Origin: Ferrimonas kyonanensis DSM 18153
Lineage (GTDB): Bacteria; Pseudomonadota; Gammaproteobacteria; Enterobacterales; Shewanellaceae
DNA: 64,000 bases
Direction of reading: 5' to 3'
Assembly: GCF_000425405.1 (NCBI RefSeq)
Contig: NZ_AUDJ01000002.1
Span: 1 to 64,000 of the forward strand
A program made the translations under genes and the position numbers. Shown here one piece after another: positions 60,737 to 64,000 of the stretch. Positions within the stretch are counted from its first letter, which is position 1; every line of letters begins with the position of its first letter. A model generated the notes under the pieces. That model was not told where the DNA came from, searched no databases, and saw nothing but the letters and a program-made list of their open reading frames with translations.

Positions 60737-62067
60737 CGTTCAATTCCCAGTTTTTCCATGCGACGATACAGAGCTTGACGGCTGAGTCCCAACGATTTGG
60801 CTGCTCGGGCAATCACTCCGCCCTGTTGGCTCAGAGCGGTGACAATGGCCGCTCGATCGGGCTCTGGCTGTTGCCAGGAGGGCTGCTCCTCTGTGGTCTG
60901 GGGTAATGCTAAGTGCTGGCTGGCAATGGCCTGACCATTGGCAAGCAGAGCAGCCCGGGCGATGCAGTTTTGCAGCTCGCGCACATTGCCCGGCCACCGG
61001 TGGCGCACCAAAGCCTGTTCGGCTTCCTCACTCAGGCGGGCATGGGGCGGCAGAAAATGACGGGCCAAGGGCAGAATCTCTTCCGGGCGCTGGTGCAGCG
61101 GTGGCAGAACCAGAGGGACCACATTAAGGCGGTAATAGAGATCTTCACGGAACTGCCCTTGGGCGATGGCGCTGGGGAGGTCGGCGTTGGTGGCGCTGAT
61201 CACCCGTACTGTTACTTTGCGGGTGCGGGAGCTGCCCAGGCGTTCGAATTCACCACTTTGCAGTACCCGCAGCAGTTTCACCTGACCACTGAGGGGTAGG
61301 GTACCCAGCTCATCGAGAAACAGGGTGCCACCGTCGGCGGCTTCAAAGCGGCCGATTCGGGTCTTTGATGCCCCGGTGTAGGCGCCGGCCTCGGCACCGA
61401 ACAGTTCGGCTTCCAGCAGTTCACTGGGGAGGGCGCCGACATTGACTTTGATAAACGGGGTTTGTCGTTGCGGTGAGTTGGCGTGGATGATCTCGGCGAT
61501 CATCTCCTTGCCTGCGCCATTGGGGCCGGTGATCATCACCGGCAGATCCGACCTGGCCACCTGCAGCGCCATTTCCACCAGTTGGGTCATGGCTTCGCCT
61601 TCGAACACCAGGCCACAAAGCTGGTGCTGAGCCAGAGCTTGCTGACGGGCTTGGCGTTGGTACCCTTGATGTTTTTGTTGTCGAGTAAGGGTGGCTAGCT
61701 TCACCAGATTAGCCACCGAGGTCAGCAGCTTATTGTCATCCCAGGGTTTGCCCAGATAGTCACTGGCGCCGGCTTTGACCAGTTCTACTGCCATGGCTAC
61801 GTCGGTCCAGGCGGTCAGCAAAATGATCGGCAGGTCCGGTTGGTGCTGCCGCAGTTGGTGGAACAGCGCTCGGCCTTCCTCGCCGGAGGTGGTATCGGCA
61901 CTGAAATTCATGTCCTGAATCACCAGTATCACTTCGTGAGCGGCTTGCAGTTGTAGGGCATGTTGCGGTGAATCGGCGCACAGGCATTCATAACCTTGCA
62001 GGTTCAACAACAGTGACAGCGCCTCACAGATGGCGGCGTTATCGTCAACAATCAGTATCTTATCCAT
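60733..62067 (-). CDS. Sigma-54-dependent response regulator (NtrC family)
   Basis: A 444-residue activator from ATG 62067 (the upstream TTG 62076 is also possible). Receiver domain 1-120 with Asp52 (VIQDMNF; the usual D-x-P run is altered); AAA+ domain about 150-385 with Walker A GPNGAGKE, the sigma-54 contact loop GAYTGA (consensus GAFTGA) and GGTLFLDELGTLPL; Fis-type HTH at the end (LGLSRQALYRRM). It activates sigma-54 promoters, probably those of the ABC operon it sits in. Confidence 0.85.
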   Translation of the reverse strand: MDKILIVDDNAAICEALSLLLNLQGYECLCADSPQHALQLQAAHEVILVIQDMNFSADTTSGEEGRALFHQLRQHQPDLPIILLTAWTDVAMAVELVKAGASDYLGKPWDDNKLLTSVANLVKLATLTRQQKHQGYQRQARQQALAQHQLCGLVFEGEAMTQLVEMALQVARSDLPVMITGPNGAGKEMIAEIIHANSPQRQTPFIKVNVGALPSELLEAELFGAEAGAYTGASKTRIGRFEAADGGTLFLDELGTLPLSGQVKLLRVLQSGEFERLGSSRTRKVTVRVISATNADLPSAIAQGQFREDLYYRLNVVPLVLPPLHQRPEEILPLARHFLPPHARLSEEAEQALVRHRWPGNVRELQNCIARAALLANGQAIASQHLALPQTTEEQPSWQQPEPDRAAIVTALSQQGGVIARAAKSLGLSRQALYRRMEKLGIER

Positions 62068-62080
62068 AAGTTCCAACGGC

Positions 62081-62111
62081 GGTTACCCTGGTCACAGGGT
62101 AACCTTTTTTT
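62081..62111. repeat. Terminator-like hairpin in the leader of the regulator gene
   Basis: GGTTACCCTG-GTCA-CAGGGTAACC, a perfect 10-bp stem. Seven T follow on the plus strand only, so as a terminator it would act on antisense RNA; on the minus strand it is simply a stem between the permease stop and the regulator start. Confidence 0.5.
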
Positions 62112-62128
62112 AACAATGAGTGCCAGAG

Positions 62129-63325
62129 TTACACCGAGCGTGTCGCCAGAGCCGGAGAAACCCGGCTGGCTTTCAGTGCCGGTGCGGCGACGGCCAACTG
62201 GCCCATCATCAGCAGCATCAGCGCCGCCATCAGCAGGTAGCTGCCGGGCAGGGCGGTCAGCTCATAGCTGTGCATCAGGTAGCGGTTCAGACCCAGTGCC
62301 AGGGCGCTCCCCACTCCGACCCCGCACAGGCACAGCATGCCGTTTTCCACCATGAAGTAGCGGACAATGGCCGCTCGGGTGGCGCCCAGGGCCCGCCGGG
62401 TGCCGATCTGTTTGCGCCGCTGGCTGACACTGTAGGTGGCCAGACCCACGACGCCCAGAGCGGTGATCAGCACCAGCAGCACAATTACAGTGCTAAGTAG
62501 CTTTGCCATGGCCAAATCATTGCGATAGATACGCTGACGGGCCTGAGAAAAGTCCCGCAAACCGACAATCACCCGATCACGACTCTGCGCCATCATGGTG
62601 TCGCTGATCTGTGCCATTACCTGATCTCGCTGGTGAGCCTGGGCTCGCACCACATAGCGGCCGTAGAACTCTTTTTGAATTTTGGGGATCAGTATGTTGT
62701 TGTAGCTTCCCGGGCGGTGGGGAAATGGCGACTGCAAGGTATCGACCACGCCGATGATCTGGGCCGAGTAGCGCTGAAGGTACAACAGTTGGCCGACGGC
62801 GCTGCGATCGGGATACAACGACCTGGCCAGGGCTTGAGTGATCAGCACTTTCGAAGGGATGCCATCGGGCTCCAGTACCACTTCGCTGTCGGTGAAGTTA
62901 CGCCCTTCAATCAGGGTGACCCCCAGAGCGTGCAGCAGGTTGTGATCGCCAAAGTAGTACCCGGCGATGGCGTTGTCACCTTCGCGCTCCGGGTTGGACC
63001 ATACCGAAGTTGAACCGCCACTGCCGCCAAGGGGAACCTGATTGGAGATGGTGGCATCAATGACGCCGGGCAGTGCCTTCAGTGCTTGCACATCCTGCAA
63101 TCGCTGCTGCACATGATCGGCATCGGCATTCATCTCCAGCACTGAAAAGGTGATCAGCTCAGATTCGGCCGTACCGCTGTCGCGGTTCATCAGAGCCAGC
63201 CGCTCATTAATAATGAAGGCGCAGTTGGCCACAATGGCCAGCGTCAGGGCGAGTTGAATGATGATCAGCATCGGGCCGCTTTTGTTGCGCATCATCGATG
63301 AGAGTATGGGTCGAAGTTCCAACAT
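62129..63325 (-). CDS. MacB/FtsX-type ABC transporter permease
   Basis: A 398-residue permease with one N-terminal helix (about 20-40), a large periplasmic MacB domain (about 45-275) and three C-terminal helices (280-395): TVIVLLVLITALGVVGLATYS, the cytosolic signature RRKQIGTRRALGATRAAIVRYF and the last helix pair. It should work with a MacB-type ATPase encoded further upstream outside the window. Substrates of the class include peptides and lipoproteins. Start ATG 63325; 12 bp after the preceding permease stop. Confidence 0.85.
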   Translation of the reverse strand: MLELRPILSSMMRNKSGPMLIIIQLALTLAIVANCAFIINERLALMNRDSGTAESELITFSVLEMNADADHVQQRLQDVQALKALPGVIDATISNQVPLGGSGGSTSVWSNPEREGDNAIAGYYFGDHNLLHALGVTLIEGRNFTDSEVVLEPDGIPSKVLITQALARSLYPDRSAVGQLLYLQRYSAQIIGVVDTLQSPFPHRPGSYNNILIPKIQKEFYGRYVVRAQAHQRDQVMAQISDTMMAQSRDRVIVGLRDFSQARQRIYRNDLAMAKLLSTVIVLLVLITALGVVGLATYSVSQRRKQIGTRRALGATRAAIVRYFMVENGMLCLCGVGVGSALALGLNRYLMHSYELTALPGSYLLMAALMLLMMGQLAVAAPALKASRVSPALATRSV

Positions 63326-63337
63326 GAGCAGCGTTCC

Positions 63338-64000
63338 TTACTGGGTTTTCAGGTGATAAGAGGGAGCGGTCCGGCAGATACGCCAGGCCGGTAGCAGACC
63401 GGCCAGAACCGCAGCGGCGCCGGACAGAGCCAACAGCATCAGAAACACGCTCAAATCCATGCTGGCCAGGGTGTCATAGTTGGCGTACACCGAGCGCAAT
63501 CCGGCCAGACCCAACTGAGACAACAGAGCGCCGACCACGCCACCGATAACACCGATCAGAGCCACTTCCACCAAATGCTGTACAAAGATCTGCCGTTGAC
63601 TGGCGCCCAGCGCTCGGCGCACGCCGATCTGGGGCGCCCGTCGCAGAAATTTAGCCAGTAGTAACCCCACCATGTTGACCAGGCATACCAGCAGAAACAG
63701 AAATGACAACCCCACCAACACCCGGTTGTCGTTGCCCACTACCTGGTTGTAGCTCAGCCATTGTTGCACCGTGCGCAGCGAATACGGGGCGTCCGGATCC
63801 GGTAGGCGTCCCAGCGCTTGTTGCTGATCGATGTAGCCTTGCAGAGCCTGTTCGAACAGCTGCTTTTTTTGAGGGGTTCGAAATTCGGCCCAGAACTGGA
63901 CCCACATCTTTTCTGAATTCAGCATATCCTGATAGCTGTTGATGGCTTCGGATTTCCAGCCATCGGTATTGCCCCAGGATTGCACCTCTTGCACCGGCAG
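63338..64000 (-). CDS. MacB/FtsX-type ABC permease, start outside window
   Basis: The reading frame is open to the last base of the window, leaving the C-terminal 220 residues. It has the periplasmic end of the MacB domain, then helices with FLFLLVCLVNMVGLLLAKFL, the signature RRAPQIGVRRALGASQRQI, and a closing ILAGLLPAWRI-type helix. Paralogous to the downstream permease; the two probably form a heterodimer. No start codon is in view. Confidence 0.85.
   Translation of the reverse strand: MPVQEVQSWGNTDGWKSEAINSYQDMLNSEKMWVQFWAEFRTPQKKQLFEQALQGYIDQQQALGRLPDPDAPYSLRTVQQWLSYNQVVGNDNRVLVGLSFLFLLVCLVNMVGLLLAKFLRRAPQIGVRRALGASQRQIFVQHLVEVALIGVIGGVVGALLSQLGLAGLRSVYANYDTLASMDLSVFLMLLALSGAAAVLAGLLPAWRICRTAPSYHLKTQ

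Noticed and set aside
1-64000. Insertion sequences or prophage
   Set aside because: No transposase, integrase or phage structural gene was recognised on either strand.

Overview
The window looks like chromosomal DNA of a marine gammaproteobacterium of the Alteromonadales (Ferrimonas/Shewanella-like). This is inferred from gene content, not a database search: an mltD-gloB-yafS-rnhA-dnaQ block in the enterobacterial order, DUF2860, TIGR03503 and MSHA-like pilin families, and GC-rich coding sequence. The first 2.7 kb is different: AT-rich, with short unrelated genes separated by recombination-site-like palindromes.

Layout. 1-2732: apparent tail of an integron cassette array (hypothetical, secreted hypothetical, UPF0158, lipoprotein, zinc ribbon, GNAT), with no integrase in view. 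3115-9891: scattered single genes (VanZ-like, a conserved hypothetical with an HCDxHVVKMI motif, DUF1097 behind a class II CRP-type promoter, a cupredoxin-like protein divergent from an AraC regulator, an RsuA-type pseudouridine synthase, a large lipoprotein). 9908-17091: LuxR regulator and a minus-strand CzcCBA-like heavy-metal RND operon preceded by a His-rich periplasmic protein. 17283-27951: a plus-strand run of RND adaptor, RND pump, DUF2860 outer-membrane protein, BvgS-like hybrid kinase and HD-GYP response regulator. 27948-38995: an OmpR-type two-component pair, a GtrB/GT39/GtrA glycosylation operon, GNAT, gamma-glutamyltransferase, DgkA next to an LtaS/OpgB-like phosphoglycerol transferase, and DUF4213/DUF364. 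39117-39563: a type IV pilin-like gene.

39.7-41.2 kb holds eight copies of an 84-85-bp double-palindrome unit in regular tandem order with two spacer families. Just beyond is a minus-strand tRNA-Ser(GGA) operon with two intact tRNA genes, each preceded by a decayed tRNA-like copy carrying the same acceptor-stem variant, driven by a strong stable-RNA-type promoter.

41978-58010 is mostly housekeeping and envelope genes: TIGR02450, an RraA-like protein, AsmA, a BsuPI-domain lipoprotein, NatAB-like ABC exporter, MltD, GloB, YafS, RNase HI, DnaQ, TIGR03503, a copper ATPase with two tandem CueR-like operators, and a GAF/HD-GYP/CBS protein. Two homologous hairpins with compensatory changes follow at 58.2 kb, then two small orphan genes. 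The end (59423-64000, minus strand) is an operon of two MacB/FtsX-type permeases (the upstream one running off the window), a sigma-54 activator and its NtrY-like kinase.
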